A DNA stretch of 64,000 nt from Actinernus sp. WN-2022 (GCA_030867875.1 JAOWCC010000916.1:620001-684000), one strand, 5' to 3'. Shown: positions 42,944-53,903, counted from the first letter of the stretch. Notes: generated from the sequence alone by a model not told the origin. Translations and numbers: made by a program.

Positions 42944-43856
42944 CTTCAAGTAACATTTTAAGCTGTGGTTCCAGAGGAATTTGAACAAAAAACGAGTTCT
43001 CCTTCGTTGAATTTCCTTGTATTTGATGGTGGCCATTTGGACATTCAGCAGCATTATCTTCTACTCCTTTGCTGCAAGTACACCATACTTTGATCTTTTT
43101 AACTTTGTTCAGTGATGGTATAACCCGTTTGAGAAGCTCTCTATGGGATTTTGGCAGATTGCTTTGCACGATTCCCTCCGGGAAGTGTAATTTTATTAAC
43201 GTAAGTAGATCATTTTGAGCCTTTCGGGGAAGTTTGTATTTACGAGAAAACTGCATTGTAAGGATACAGCTTGCCCCAATCGACAACTTAGAGCCGCTGT
43301 AAACGTTACCCGTAAATATGTCAGTGTTTTCATCTTCATCATTAGATGAAGAGAGAGCCGGCGAGCTCGCTGTACTCTCCGATTCGCACGACTCTGACGA
43401 CTCGCTTTCAGTTTCACTAATCAAATCTACTGCAGAACAGTCAAGTCCCAATTCTTCCAAGGAAGATGAGTCATTTACAACAGATCCATGATGATTTTCG
43501 AGTTCCTCTTCTATTGAACTTTCCTCAAAATCGGCGTTGGCTACTATTGGCGATCTACAAGTATTTTCAGAGCTAATAAACGAGGTAGAAGCCGAAGAAT
43601 CAAGGCAGGATGCAGATGTGTTGTTTATATTGTCATTGGAACTGGAATCGTCAGATTGGTCTTCCTTTCTCCTTTTGCGGTATGCTTGCGATCTTGAAAC
43701 TCTGTTAATAAGTCTACGAACACAACCATTTACACTTGCACTTGCAGACGAATGTTTGTAACGTTTTTCAGGAGACTGCTCGAGCTCTGTTGATTCATCT
43801 TCGCTGGTACTGTCCCGAGCCTGACGCTTACTATCGCGATATTTACGTGAATACAA
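42944..43856 (-). CDS. CACTA/EnSpm-like transposase, N-terminal exon
   Basis: About 304 codons: a basic, Ser/Glu/Asp-rich N-terminus (STSEDESTELEQSPEKRYKH; ISETESESSESCESESTASS), then KLPRKAQNDLLTLIKLHFPE, NLPKSHRELLKRVIPSLNKV, a Cys cluster VWCTCSKGVEDNAAECPNGH, and SFFVQIPLEPQLKMLLE before a donor (TTGAAG/GTACAG). The LL-LI-LHFPEG...C-x-C...C...PLE-QL-LL layout is the start of Tnp2-type proteins of EnSpm/CACTA elements in animals. The catalytic exons are not found downstream. No stops in this exon. Confidence 0.55.
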
Positions 43857-44222
43857 ACGTTTGCAAATAGATGCATCACTATTGGAGCTCTCCGAAAAAA
43901 TCTTTTCTGGCTTCTGATTTGTCTGGAACAGTTAGATTTATATCGGATTCGCTGTTAGTCGAACTCAAAGCTATAGTTTGGCGCGAAAAGTCGGAAAGAG
44001 AACGCATGCACAAACTTTAGTGGGAAATGTTGTGTTGTTATTTTATTGTAAGTAACTTTGTCACGTGGATTCCTTAACCAATCATCGGTAATTAATCACA
44101 TGCATTTCGTTACGCGGGGCCAACACTGCACGTGCTCATATCTGTTCACGTAGTACGTTCTGAACTAGTCCGAAGTAGTTGCTAAGTGAAATTGTCTGTT
44201 TAACAGTCCTCATCGTTTCAAT
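43857..44222. promoter_or_regulatory. Possible bidirectional promoter region
   Basis: Lies between the divergent CACTA-like exon and the BEN gene. Contains a TTTGGCGCGAAAA element (43976-43988, E2F-like), two CACGTG E-boxes (44061, 44132) and ACCAATCA (44078, CCAAT box). No TATA is obvious. Function is inferred from motif content and position only. Confidence 0.4.
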
Positions 44223-47200
44223 ATGACGCACAGAACAGTCCTCAAGAAAACTTTACAAGAAAGCCGTGAGTAATGTATTACGTAAACGTGTTGTAATTCA
44301 AGTTTAAGAAGTACTCGGAGATCGGCGCGGCATAATTTTTACTTTTATCACACGTTCATACTTTGTCACGCGTTTCAAATTTTCAAAAGTAAAACGCCAA
44401 CACATTAATATATGGTATGGTACAAGTATCCTTTTTCCATTGTGTTCGATATATTCAACTACACTGATATTCCTTAAGTTACTGACTTATGAGTTATAGT
44501 AAAACATTTGATTTAGTGGATCTGATTGATCACAGACAAAACCACTCAACAACGTCAACGTAAATGAAGGAAACAAACTGTAGTTACGTCTTTCGGAAAA
44601 TATATTAAACACCCTTATGCACGCAGTGGTATCCCCACACTGATCCCATATTGAAAGTCTTCATTGCTTCTTTGTGACTTCAAACATATAAGTATCAAAC
44701 ATTAAATGCGGTTTCTTAAATGCTCCGTTTTACTTGCAGATTCGAGCGGTGAAGATGTTCATTATCTGATTGTGTTCGATGACGAAAGTTATACGGTGGG
44801 AGAGGAAATTTGTTTTGTGCGAAGACAGCGAGATAATATTATTGTCATGAGTGATTTTCATTTTCACACTCTTGCTTCCCGACTTTCCCACAAGACTTTA
44901 TGGGTATTACTCCCTGGAGTTTCGGTTCAAAAAATGCTAAAAGTATTATTTGCTTGAATCCAACAACAAAAATGTACAAACCTTGAGGGTACGTGTATAC
45001 CAAGACAAAGTGTCTAAGATCACTCATGCAGAACATCGATGTTGATTGACAAGTAAAGTTGTTTCAATTGTGTGTGTACTTGTTTAAAGTGAATGAACAC
45101 TGATGCAATGTTTGCATTGATTGAATGTGTTTATTTTTGTTTACATTTTCAGCCAATTGCAGCTCTCCCAAGCCTGCCAATGAAGTCATTGCTGCCATCA
45201 AGCCCTTGTCCAAATGAGGGCGAAGGCATTGGAGGAAAGAGTTAAAGTGCTACAGAAACGACTCTCGGCAATTGAAGTAATTATGAATTATGATTTTCAA
45301 TTATTTAATTTCTCAGAGCTAAAATTTAAAAAGCTATTTTATAGCAGAGCTCCTTTGGCCCACGTGATTGGAACACTATACACTGCCTGCTGCCCTGACC
45401 CCATCTATACTTTTGCTCATCAGGTAGCATCTCCACAAGGTTGTGGATTCTATTCCTGTAATCATTTTATTTAGCTCGTCATTGTGATATTTTTCTCATG
45501 AAAAAGTCATTTGGATACTCATAACAAAAAAATGGGCCTAAGATGAAAAAGAAGCTCCTCCTGTAGACCTTCCTCACGCGGCGGCCATCTTGGAATAAAA
45601 CCATTGTTCGTGCCCGTCCAGCCTCGGTTCAATACGTTTTAGAACGAGGCTGGACGGGCATAAACAATGGTTTTATTCAAGATGGCCACCGCGTGAGAAA
45701 GGTCTATAGGCTTGCCTATGTACTACTCTTCCCAGTAAACTGCAGCACCCCAAGTAATTTTACGGCCATGCTTTGTTGATTTCAAAGTCTATAAATCGCT
45801 GGGGAAAATTTGCTTCTCACTCTTTAAGTTCTGGAGTTTTACTAAACGTTTTTGAAGAACCACATAACGTGGCTTAACTTTTAAGGTAAATGGAGGAAAT
45901 ATTTTAAGAGTTATTTTAAGATCTGATAGTTCAGCATTTTTGAAATCATCAAGTCAGTCATTCTGCGGTTTTGAAATGTCAAACTTGTCTACAATGTGTC
46001 ATTCTACTGTCTACGACGAGGCATTCTATTGTCTATAATGATAGAACGACACATCGCTTTTCTCGCGCCGCCATGCACACAAACATCTCTACCGGCAGTA
46101 TGCCAAACAGTGATCACGTGGTACAGACCATTCACATCACGTGGGCTGTAAAAAAACTTGGTGTCTCAGTTTACTGGGAAGAGTAGTATATATTAAGTTG
46201 AACTTAAAGATTGCTATAAGTTGAGTGTTGTGTGACATTACCAATAATTAAGAGAACAAAAATAGTGACCTGAAAAGAAGCCAATGGCAAAAATGTTTAT
46301 TGTAAAACTTATTATAGAAATGTACAGTAATTAAAAGTAATTATTGTATAATACAAATTTCTAGTGTCTTACCAAAAATCAGAAAGATCAGAAAAATCAG
46401 GCACTCCCAGCCCCCTCTACCAGCCATGCTAGCCCATCATCCACTGTACATTATATATACATCAGCCAGCTGCTAGCCCATCCACAAGTGTTTAGGCAGC
46501 AGAGGAGCCACAAATTGAAGTTGTAAGTAATTCTCTAAACTGTAATTAACAGGGCTCGACCTAATGGTAGTCAACGAGCCAAATGCTAGTGGATTTTCAG
46601 TTTTGGGATCCAGGAGCGCCACCGAAACTTCTTAAGAATGTGGCTAGCGGAATAGCGCCATCGCTAACCAGCCTCTATAATAACTGCATCGAGCTGAGTC
46701 AATGGCCTAGTGAATGGAAAATGGGTGAATGGACTCCTGCATTCAAGAAGGGTGATAGGCAGGAGGATAAGAACTACCGCCCCATTACATCCCTCATCAC
46801 TGTGGACAAGATATTCGAACACTTGCTTAGTAAGCAGATTACTGGCCACTATGACGCAACTCTGTATCACAGGATGACAGCTTATAGAAGAATGCACAGC
46901 TGCGAGAATACTTTATTAAGGTTAGTCGAAGACTGGAAACTGGCTGTGGACAGGAAAGATCTTGTGTCAATTCTGTCCACTGACATGAGTAAAGCTTTCG
47001 ACTCCCTAAGTCATTCCCTCACCATAAAGAAACTGGACGCATATGGCTTTGGCAGTAGATCACTTAATCTCATGCGATCATTCTTTGACAACAGAATGAA
47101 TAGGGTAAAGCTAAATGATGTTACAAGCGAGTGGATAAAGATGGAACGAGGCTGTCCACAGGGCTCGTCATTTGGACCCCTCCTATGGAACATGTTCCAA

Positions 47201-49567
47201 AATGACATGTCTTTTCATGTCAAAAATGCTAACCTCACAATGTATGCTGATGACCATCAATTGTACATAATGGGAAAGGATCATGACACAGTGGGATTAA
47301 GTCTGAAGACGCAAGGCCAGTTAGCCTCGGCTTGGTATAAGAACAATTACTTGCTAGCCAACCCAGACAAATTCCAGTCATTAATAATTAATCCTAGGGA
47401 CGTAGATGCTGAAAATAATAAGAATGAAACTATGCGTATAGACGACCATGAAATCACGAGAACAGGGCAGATTAAGCTATTAGGTGTATACATTAACGAA
47501 CGTTTGAATTTTACTAGTCACATAAGTGAATTATGCACCAAGGCTAGTCGGAAAGTAGGAGTACTTATGCGATTACGTAATCTTATACCTTGTACAGCTA
47601 AGCTATCACTATATATGTCGTCAATTCTGCCCCACTTAACTTACTGTCATTTAGTTTGGCATTTTTGTAAGTCATCAGACTGCAGGAAGCTTGAACGTGT
47701 TCAGGAGCGAGCGTTGAGGGCAGTCTACAGGTCTAAGTCAGAGTCATACCTGGAACTCCTGAACCGTGCCAAGCTACCAACATTGTATAATAGACGTTTA
47801 CAGGATATTGCTACACTGATGTACAAGGTTAAATACGGACTTGTACCGAGTAGTGTCTCGGGCTTGTTCAAAAGTAAAAGTACGCGTTACTCGCTCAGAA
47901 ACAGTGAATTCGATATACCTAGGTTTGAAACAGTTAGTTATAGAAAGCATTCAATTAGATACTTGGTACCATTTATATGGACAAAGCTTAGGCCTAGTCT
48001 TAGGACTGTGTCCAGTCTAAATTCGTTTAAACATAATATACGAAAGTTAGATATATCAAGCTTAATAGATAACAATTCTTACTGCTGCATATTATGGAGC
48101 TCATGATATAATTAGCTCTGCATATAAATTTTTAGATTTTATAATATATTTAAGTATAGTTATAGTAGATTTTAAAATTGTACATAACTCTAGGTTACTT
48201 TTTATCTTATTTTACTCTATCTTTTGTTAAAGTGTCCCCCATTAGCTGAACAGCTAAATACATTGACACTGTAATAAAGTTATTATTATTATTATTATTT
48301 GGCTAGTGGAAGATGCTTGGAATTTTAGCCATAAGCCTAATAGCCAAAAAAAATTAAGTTGAGCCCTGAATTAACCTTCACTTTTTGATCCTGTTTTCCC
48401 TTTCTCTCCTTTTTCACACTAAACAGCCCCATGTTTTACTTTTCTCCCACTATCCTTTACATGCCTTGTAAGTGCTATCAGTTTCCTTTCCAGTAATATT
48501 ATTCTGAATTAAACATATTAAGGTACTAAGGATCAGTTGATTACTACTACTACTAATAATAATAATACCGTGTATATTTCTTCAAATCATTCTCGCTGGA
48601 GCTGAGGAGCCCAAACTAAAACTAGATTTTAGTTCTGTGACAGCTCCTTTGCAGATGGTAATTATGCGTGTGGTCAATTTTTGTTATCATTATTTGATTC
48701 TGCATCAAGTGAAAAGTTGAGTATTAGAATATTTCTTGATTTGAGTTTTGTGTCTGAGTGATAGAGGTTTATATTTCAAATATGCTAATAATGTGATGTA
48801 AATTCACATTTCTTTTTCCTTGTGAATGAAACCGTTTTCTGATTTTTACAAGATGTTTGGTTTATTTGAAGCTCACTGATATATGCTTGAAATAATTATA
48901 ATGTAGATGTTTACAAAATACCATGTATCTCTACCAGACAGTATATAATTGAATATAATATTTTTTTATGAATGTAGACTGGTTTATATTACCGGCTTGA
49001 ATATATTATAAATATAAACCTCTAATTCATGGATGCAAGACCCAAATCGAGAAATATTATTCTATTCATTTGATGTAGAATTGGTATTTTAATGATATAT
49101 TAAAAATATACACTTTAACTAAAATACTCTTCTTCTTGGACTGTAAGCAGAAATAGACTAAGTCTTGGTTGTCATAGTATTTTGCAGACAGCTTCAATAT
49201 TTTGTGATGTATCTGATCTACCAATAACAATTATTGTAAAAGGAAAATTTAGGTATGACAACCGACTGGTACTTTAAACCTGACAGCTGGCAGAAATTAG
49301 CCAGTTGCTGGTTTCCACTGAAAATCTACCTAAATACATTGGTCTAATCAGTAGTGTTTTATCTTGCAGATGCACAATGGTTTTGACTTGATGATAGTCA
49401 ATGCCCCACTAAAAGATCCTTCCAAATGTGCTTTGAAATTGTTGAGCCATTTGTTCACACAAGATGAACTCTTTAATCATCTTGTTCAAAAGACAAACAA
49501 ATCTAAGAAGGATGCCCTTGACCAAGAGAGGGTATCCAAGATGTTTGGGAAGTTGAATCAATCATAA
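44223..49567 (+). CDS. BEN-domain protein gene, four exons
   Basis: Exons 44223-44265, 44740-44850, 45153-45276, 49370-49567. Start MTHRTVLKKTLQES; exon 2 GEDVHYLIVFDDESYTVGEE, ICFVRRQRDNIIVM; exon 3 NCSSPKPANEVIAAIKPLSK then MRAKALEERVKVLQKRLSAI (coiled coil); exon 4 KDPSKCALKLLSHLFTQDEL, SKKDALDQERVSKMFGKLNQ, stop. The last part fits a BEN domain, a DNA/protein-binding helical fold. Intron phases agree (1, 1, 0). The only defect is one A missing at 45214-45216 in exon 3. A MITE with a LINE sits in intron 3. Confidence 0.6.
45564..45706. mobile_element. Hairpin MITE, GACCTTCCTCACGCGG family
   Basis: Arms of about 68 bases from TAGACCTTCCTCACGCGG to CGTCCAGCCTCG are complementary to the second half. 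TA flanks both sides. No coding. Lies in intron 3 of the BEN gene. Confidence 0.85.
45721..46188. mobile_element. MITE, CTACTCTTCCCAGTAAAC family
   Basis: Ends TACTACTCTTCCCAGTAAAC and its complement (right end about 46164-46188), TA on both sides, about 465 bp inside. No domain in its short open frames. Confidence 0.7.
46583..48106 (+). CDS. LINE reverse transcriptase, uninterrupted (507 aa)
   Basis: The ATG and first codons (MLVD) come from the target site. The frame then enters the reverse transcriptase: WTPAFKKGDRQEDKNYRPIT, STDMSKAFDSLSHSLTIKKL (motif A), GCPQGSSFGPLLWNMFQNDM (motif B), LTMYADDHQLYIMG (catalytic YADD), IKLLGVYINERLNFTSHISE, LPHLTYCHLVWHFCKSSDC and the C-terminal TRYSLRNSEFDIPRFETVSY. 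The absence of stops or slips marks a recent insertion. It cannot be autonomous without an endonuclease. Confidence 0.85.
   Translation: MLVDFQFWDPGAPPKLLKNVASGIAPSLTSLYNNCIELSQWPSEWKMGEWTPAFKKGDRQEDKNYRPITSLITVDKIFEHLLSKQITGHYDATLYHRMTAYRRMHSCENTLLRLVEDWKLAVDRKDLVSILSTDMSKAFDSLSHSLTIKKLDAYGFGSRSLNLMRSFFDNRMNRVKLNDVTSEWIKMERGCPQGSSFGPLLWNMFQNDMSFHVKNANLTMYADDHQLYIMGKDHDTVGLSLKTQGQLASAWYKNNYLLANPDKFQSLIINPRDVDAENNKNETMRIDDHEITRTGQIKLLGVYINERLNFTSHISELCTKASRKVGVLMRLRNLIPCTAKLSLYMSSILPHLTYCHLVWHFCKSSDCRKLERVQERALRAVYRSKSESYLELLNRAKLPTLYNRRLQDIATLMYKVKYGLVPSSVSGLFKSKSTRYSLRNSEFDIPRFETVSYRKHSIRYLVPFIWTKLRPSLRTVSSLNSFKHNIRKLDISSLIDNNSYCCILWSS
46594..48301 (+). mobile_element. 5'-truncated LINE with 9-bp TSD
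   Basis: GCTAGTGGA is repeated at 46585-46593 and 48302-48310. The element ends in a TTATTATTATT-type microsatellite after AATAAA (48273), typical of LINEs with simple-repeat tails. The 5' part (ORF1, endonuclease) is missing. Confidence 0.8.
48690..49114. mobile_element. Kolobok-type MITE, copy C
   Basis: The left arm GCATCAAGTGAAAAGTTGAG with TTTCTTGATTTGAGT, and a right arm that is its complement and ends TATACACT/TTAA (49115-49118). Same arm sequences as copies A (9904) and B (36937). The outermost left end is eroded. Confidence 0.6.
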
Positions 49568-49608
49568 TAATAATCATTATCCCATTAAAAAGTGTTTGCA
49601 ATCAGACA

Positions 49609-50081
49609 ATACAGTCAACTCTCTCCTGCGGCCACTTCCTGTAAGCGACCACTTTACCAAAGAACTGTTATTTTTCTCTGTCAAATTCTGTTGTAAAAAC
49701 TCTCTCGTAAGCGACCAATGGAAAAATTATTAAACGACAGCGACCACTTTTTAGTCTCAATGACATTTTCTATTTTTTTTTGTTTCTGATAAGCGACCAC
49801 CAAAGTAGATTGTACTGTATTTTGAGAAAATCCTTACTCAAATACCACAATTGTTTAATGGCACTGACAGATAAGAAACTGAAAAAGATTGGAAAAACTT
49901 GAGCTAGAACTCCCGTACTTAGCTATGTTGTTATGGTGACAGCACGCTAGAGATGTGCCGAGAAGTCTGACCCGTTTATCAAGAACTTGGCTACCTGTGT
50001 TGCTTTTTCCCGTAAGCAGCCACCTCCCGCAAGCGACCACTTTGTCTGTGCACCAAGGGTGGTCGCTTAAGTGGAACCTCA
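49609..50081. mobile_element. MITE with repeated AAGCGACCAC motifs
   Basis: Left ACAGTCAACTCTCTCC, right the complement of ATGAGGTTCCACTTAAGCG. TAAGCGACCAC or CAAGCGACCAC occurs about six times inside. This looks like a known invertebrate repeat style with multiple internal motif copies; no coding. Confidence 0.6.
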
Positions 50082-51085
50082 TCATAAATAATGAATGCTT
50101 TTTATTAGCACTACCTAAGCTACAGTAATAATAAGAATAATAAGTCCTTGAATATGTCTGCCAATTTTTATAATATTTTATAATTTTGATTGTTTTGATT
50201 TGAACAACCCTCGCACTTTACAATGTAAACAATTATACATATGCAAAGACTAAAAATACATACAAAACTAATTGGCCCTTCATTAATCGAGCTAGAAACT
50301 GGGTGTGAGTTACAACTACCTATACAAAGGCTCTTGAGTTCATTTGGAAGGACAACATGGCCATATTCAAAACATCTAGAGCTGGAGAGATAGTGAGTGA
50401 GTTAGTTCCTGGCTGAACAAACCTACAGTATTATTGTATACCTAAAAATACTGAGTTTAGAAAGAAAGATAGTTTAAGTCTTTAGAAAAGAGAAGCTAAA
50501 ATTTATAGAATAATCACATGGATTTATTCAAGGTTCTCTTCAAGAAGAATACACTACCGTCGCTGTTTCATTTTTAAGTAGGACTAGTGTGAAAAAAGAA
50601 GCTGCTACTCTCAGTCACAACATTGTTTGATCAAACCACCATCGATGAACATTTTGCACTGTAAGCTGCACAAGCTTGCTGCTATTTTATTCAGGATATA
50701 TTTAGTATTGCAATGGTGGAAAAAATCCCACTATAAGTGATCACTTTGAGTAAACTTATTCCGGAATATGGTCAATCATGCCCCCTTAATTTCATTTTTT
50801 AAAGAAAATACTGTTTAGTGCTTATATATAAGTTATTGTAACCTATATTATCTAGTGAAAGCAGAGTTCTTGTTCATATAATACAAAAGAACTAGAAACC
50901 TTGACATGTTATGTTACATAAGTTGAAACTTATATTAATTTTTGTGGTTGATATATAGACCTTGCATCAGAAGTTCGATTACACCACTGCATATTTGTTG
51001 AAATTAAAGAAGGAGATTAAAGGTTTATGTTTGGTTGAAGAATATTTATTTTATTTTGAAAAGAAACAAATAATTATGGCTTGTT
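50082..51085. other. No gene seen
   Basis: AT-rich, no supported open frame or repeat. Confidence 0.35.
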
Positions 51086-51377
51086 CGGTGCTCGAAAATT
51101 TGTTCAAAGTCCACTTACCAAGGGAGTGGACCTAAATTTGTACTTGCCCTGCCAAACATTTTACTTAATAAACAGCACATAGTTTACTGCTCTTGTTTAC
51201 ATTTAAGACTTAAAATTTGTGTTACAGTTTCCCTGAAGTTGAGCCAGTACATGTTCCTTGCCTTGCAGCTTTATATTCCAATGCAGTTGCCCAGCAGGCA
51301 AGCATTGCAAATTTTACTTGCTCTGACCAAACTTTTGCTTGCCCCGACCTACCGTGTAAATGCTTTTTCGAGCCCTG
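51086..51377. mobile_element. MITE, CAGGGCTYGA family, longest copy
   Basis: Right end is the complement of CAGGGCTCGAAAAAGC; left end CGGTGCTCGAAAATTTG is its degenerate partner. Inside, CTTGCC/CTTGCT-type phrases recur. About 292 bp. Target duplication not found. Confidence 0.6.
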
Positions 51378-52884
51378 CCTTACCATTATATGATTTCAGT
51401 GTATATTCATTGTACATGTATTGTAATTCCTCAAGACAGTTTTGCATTTCTATAGACCGATTTGGCTTGTACATTTATTGTCCCAATTCAGATTATGTGA
51501 CAACTCTCAAGAGGATTCAGTGCTTTGTTTTCCAATTAGAGAAAGTAATACATTTCCTCTTGGGATACAGAAAAAAAACAAGAAAACATTACTCAAGGGA
51601 AAAGTCAGGTGACCTGAATTGGGACAACAATGCTGCTGGGCCTAGCACTAGGTTTACCCTCCAATCGAAAAAGAATTTGTCTTCCTAATGGGCTAGCAAA
51701 CTGAACTGATTTTACAGATAAATTTAACATAAATTACAGTTCGATCTCAGTTAGGGAAAGAATCTGAATGTATAACTGCTTAGCTTCTGAAGCATTCTTG
51801 GCCATTGATAGCCCATTCTCTTGCATCACCATATTAAATACATCAGAAAATTCAGATCTACAACCAAATGCTTGTCTTTGTTTACAAAAATGTGTCCTTG
51901 CTACTTCGATGTCATCAAGGCAAACATCTGTTTTGTAATCCCTTGTTCCTACAGGTCAGGAGAGGAAACAAGAGCTTTGCTGTTTAATAAGAGTTTAATA
52001 AGAGTTTAACAAGATTCAGCAAATTGTATTAATGGTTGTGTGCATATTTTGGACTTTGAATGTTGTTATTATGCTTTTATCATGTTGCATAACAAATTGA
52101 AAGGGTTAAACAGACTAGCCCTTCTAAATTTAATGCACAACTGATATTCCAAAGCTTTTAAATAATCTTGTGACAATAAGAACTTTTGCTTAAACTTGGA
52201 GAAGGGCAATCACAAGATTCAGAGAATGCGAGAAAGCGTGGGACATCATTACAATCCAAGTTTGTACATGTAGTAGTTTTAATAAACTTCAATTTTGTTA
52301 CTCAACCTATTTAAATGTCTCCTTGCAAATTTAAAGTTTAATCTATCTTAATCGATAGTATATATGCCAAGTAGTCGGCTACCTGATTTAAGAATGTTAG
52401 TGCATGATTATGATCAAAATATATAAACTGAAAATATTTAAAGCAACTTACTTCTGTACGAGGCAAAAGCAGTATTTTCCTTAACTTGGTGCAAGTTAAG
52501 GATCGCAGAGTAGGCCTTGTACAATCACCTGGACTTAATGACATCTACAAAATGTAGGTCCCAGGCTTTCCCGCTTTTGCTAACTTGCATTCTCAGATTC
52601 TTTCATACCTTTAGTGAAAACTAGTAGCTACATATAACCATGCATGCAAGTACAGTATGGTTTTCATGCAAAACATTTCACCATAAGTTATGCTCACCAT
52701 TTTGTAACACCATCAATTTTATTGCTAAGCAATGGCTGTCAACGATTTTGTGCAAGCTGAGAAAACCCCACTCTGAATGCCATTTCATTCATTGGCAGCT
52801 GGCTGTATTATTAGCTACAATACTGAACTAAACCTGCTGGAATATCTCCTTAATATTATCCTTTTAAACACCAGTGCTACTTAC
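51378..52884. other. No gene seen
   Basis: Only short open frames without motifs; a direct 14-base repeat (AATAAGAGTTTAAT, 51988-52013) is noted. Further exons of the integrase remnant at 52885 could lie here but were not identified. Confidence 0.35.
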
Positions 52885-53027
52885 CTTCAAGTTCAGGTAA
52901 AAAGTACAAGACATCAGGTTTTCCAGGCGGTGTCACCTGGTTGGGGTATGGCCTAATTCTGTGTGACGGGCAACATTGTGAAGCTCCACTTGTAGTAAAT
53001 CCATAAAGCAGAACCGTAGACACTCCA
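52885..53027 (-). pseudogene. Integrase-type transposase C-terminal exon remnant
   Basis: Bounded by acceptor TTTTAATGCAG and donor TTGAAG/GTAAGT on the minus strand. Reads ECLRFCFMDLLQVELHNVAR, then after a frameshift IRPYPNQVTPPGKPDVLYFL, PELE. This pattern (CLRFCFM-x2-LQ-EL-NVA, IRP-N, PGKPDVLYFLPE) is the segment after the integrase core in another cnidarian rve-type transposase group. It is a separate copy from the one at 39596-41904. Confidence 0.55.
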
Positions 53028-53094
53028 CTGCATTAAAATATATACAAAATGATTGTAACGAAACAAGAAAAATAATCTGTTATTAATGCAGAAG

Positions 53095-53903
53095 ATGATG
53101 AAGTTATTCGCATTTGTTCCCCGGAGAGCTTCAGTTACACCAAGACAGAACTAACTGAACTTCTTAAGTTTGAGTGCAACCCAGGGGCTGCAGTACTTAG
53201 TCGCCTTAAAGAACTACACATCCTGAGATACAGAGGAAGACGAGGGGGAAAACAGATAAGGAAATGTGAAGAATCATTGGGCGGCTTTAGTGGACATTAC
53301 GGTATTCCTGTTGTGCAAAGTCGGAGAGATCACACATCTGCTGTTATACCGAAACACAAACAGTTACGGTTTAGAAAACCAAGAAATCTCATAAATATTT
53401 CACGAGCGCCGCCAAATACAAGGAACTTTACAGATAACAGAATTCGTGCACCTGTAAGCCCTCCAACCCGATCTTTATGCTAATGACAAAAAGGAGGTGT
53501 CACTGTTTATGTACGGGACAATATCAAAGTTATTAACGTGAGCCGGTCCAATATTTTTGAAATAATAAGCGTTACAGCTTCACTTCCCTCGGGACACAAG
53601 ATACTGATATGTGGCGTGTACCATCCACCTAAACAAACGTATGTGGACTCGACCAATGAATTTATAGACGCTAATCCTGGTGGTGGAGACTTCAACAAGA
53701 TTAACTTGGACCTTATACAAACCCTGACCAGTCTTTCGGCGCTCGTAGACTTTCCTACTAGGGGAAATGCAACTTTAGACAACTGCCTCACGAATAGAGA
53801 GGAACTGTTCGGCAAATGCTATCCAATCCAGGCTCAGATTAGGACAGATCACAAAGGCCGGCGTTAAATTTAAACCACTGTGTTGGAAAAAGAAACTCCG
53901 TGA
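53095..53903 (+). pseudogene. LINE N-terminal and endonuclease region
   Basis: Starts DDEVIRICSPESFSYTKTEL, LTELLKFECNPGAAVLSRLK, LRYRGRRGGKQIRK, PKHKQLRFRKPRNLINI. After a stop at 53480 the endonuclease reads GGVTVYVRDNIKVINVSRSN, FEIISVTASLPSGHKILICG, VYHPPKQTYVDSTNEFID. A deletion then joins to ANPGGGDFNKINLDLIQTL (GDFNK motif), DFPTRGNATLDNCLTN and IRTDHKG (catalytic DH). The sense continues to LCWKKKLRDF and is cut by the foreign segment at 53904. Confidence 0.65.

Larger units (their letters stand above)
46544..48374. mobile_element. MITE of CAGGGCTYGA family, split by a LINE
   Basis: Left end CAGGGCTCGACCTAATGG (46550), right end the complement of CAGGGCTCAACTTAA (to 48368). Flanked by AATTAA at 46544-46549 and 48369-48374. 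The middle is the LINE at 46594-48301; the MITE proper is only about 110 bases. Confidence 0.8.

Noticed and set aside
51239..51688. 149-codon open frame
   Set aside because: It begins inside a MITE and extends into flanking sequence, with no domain.
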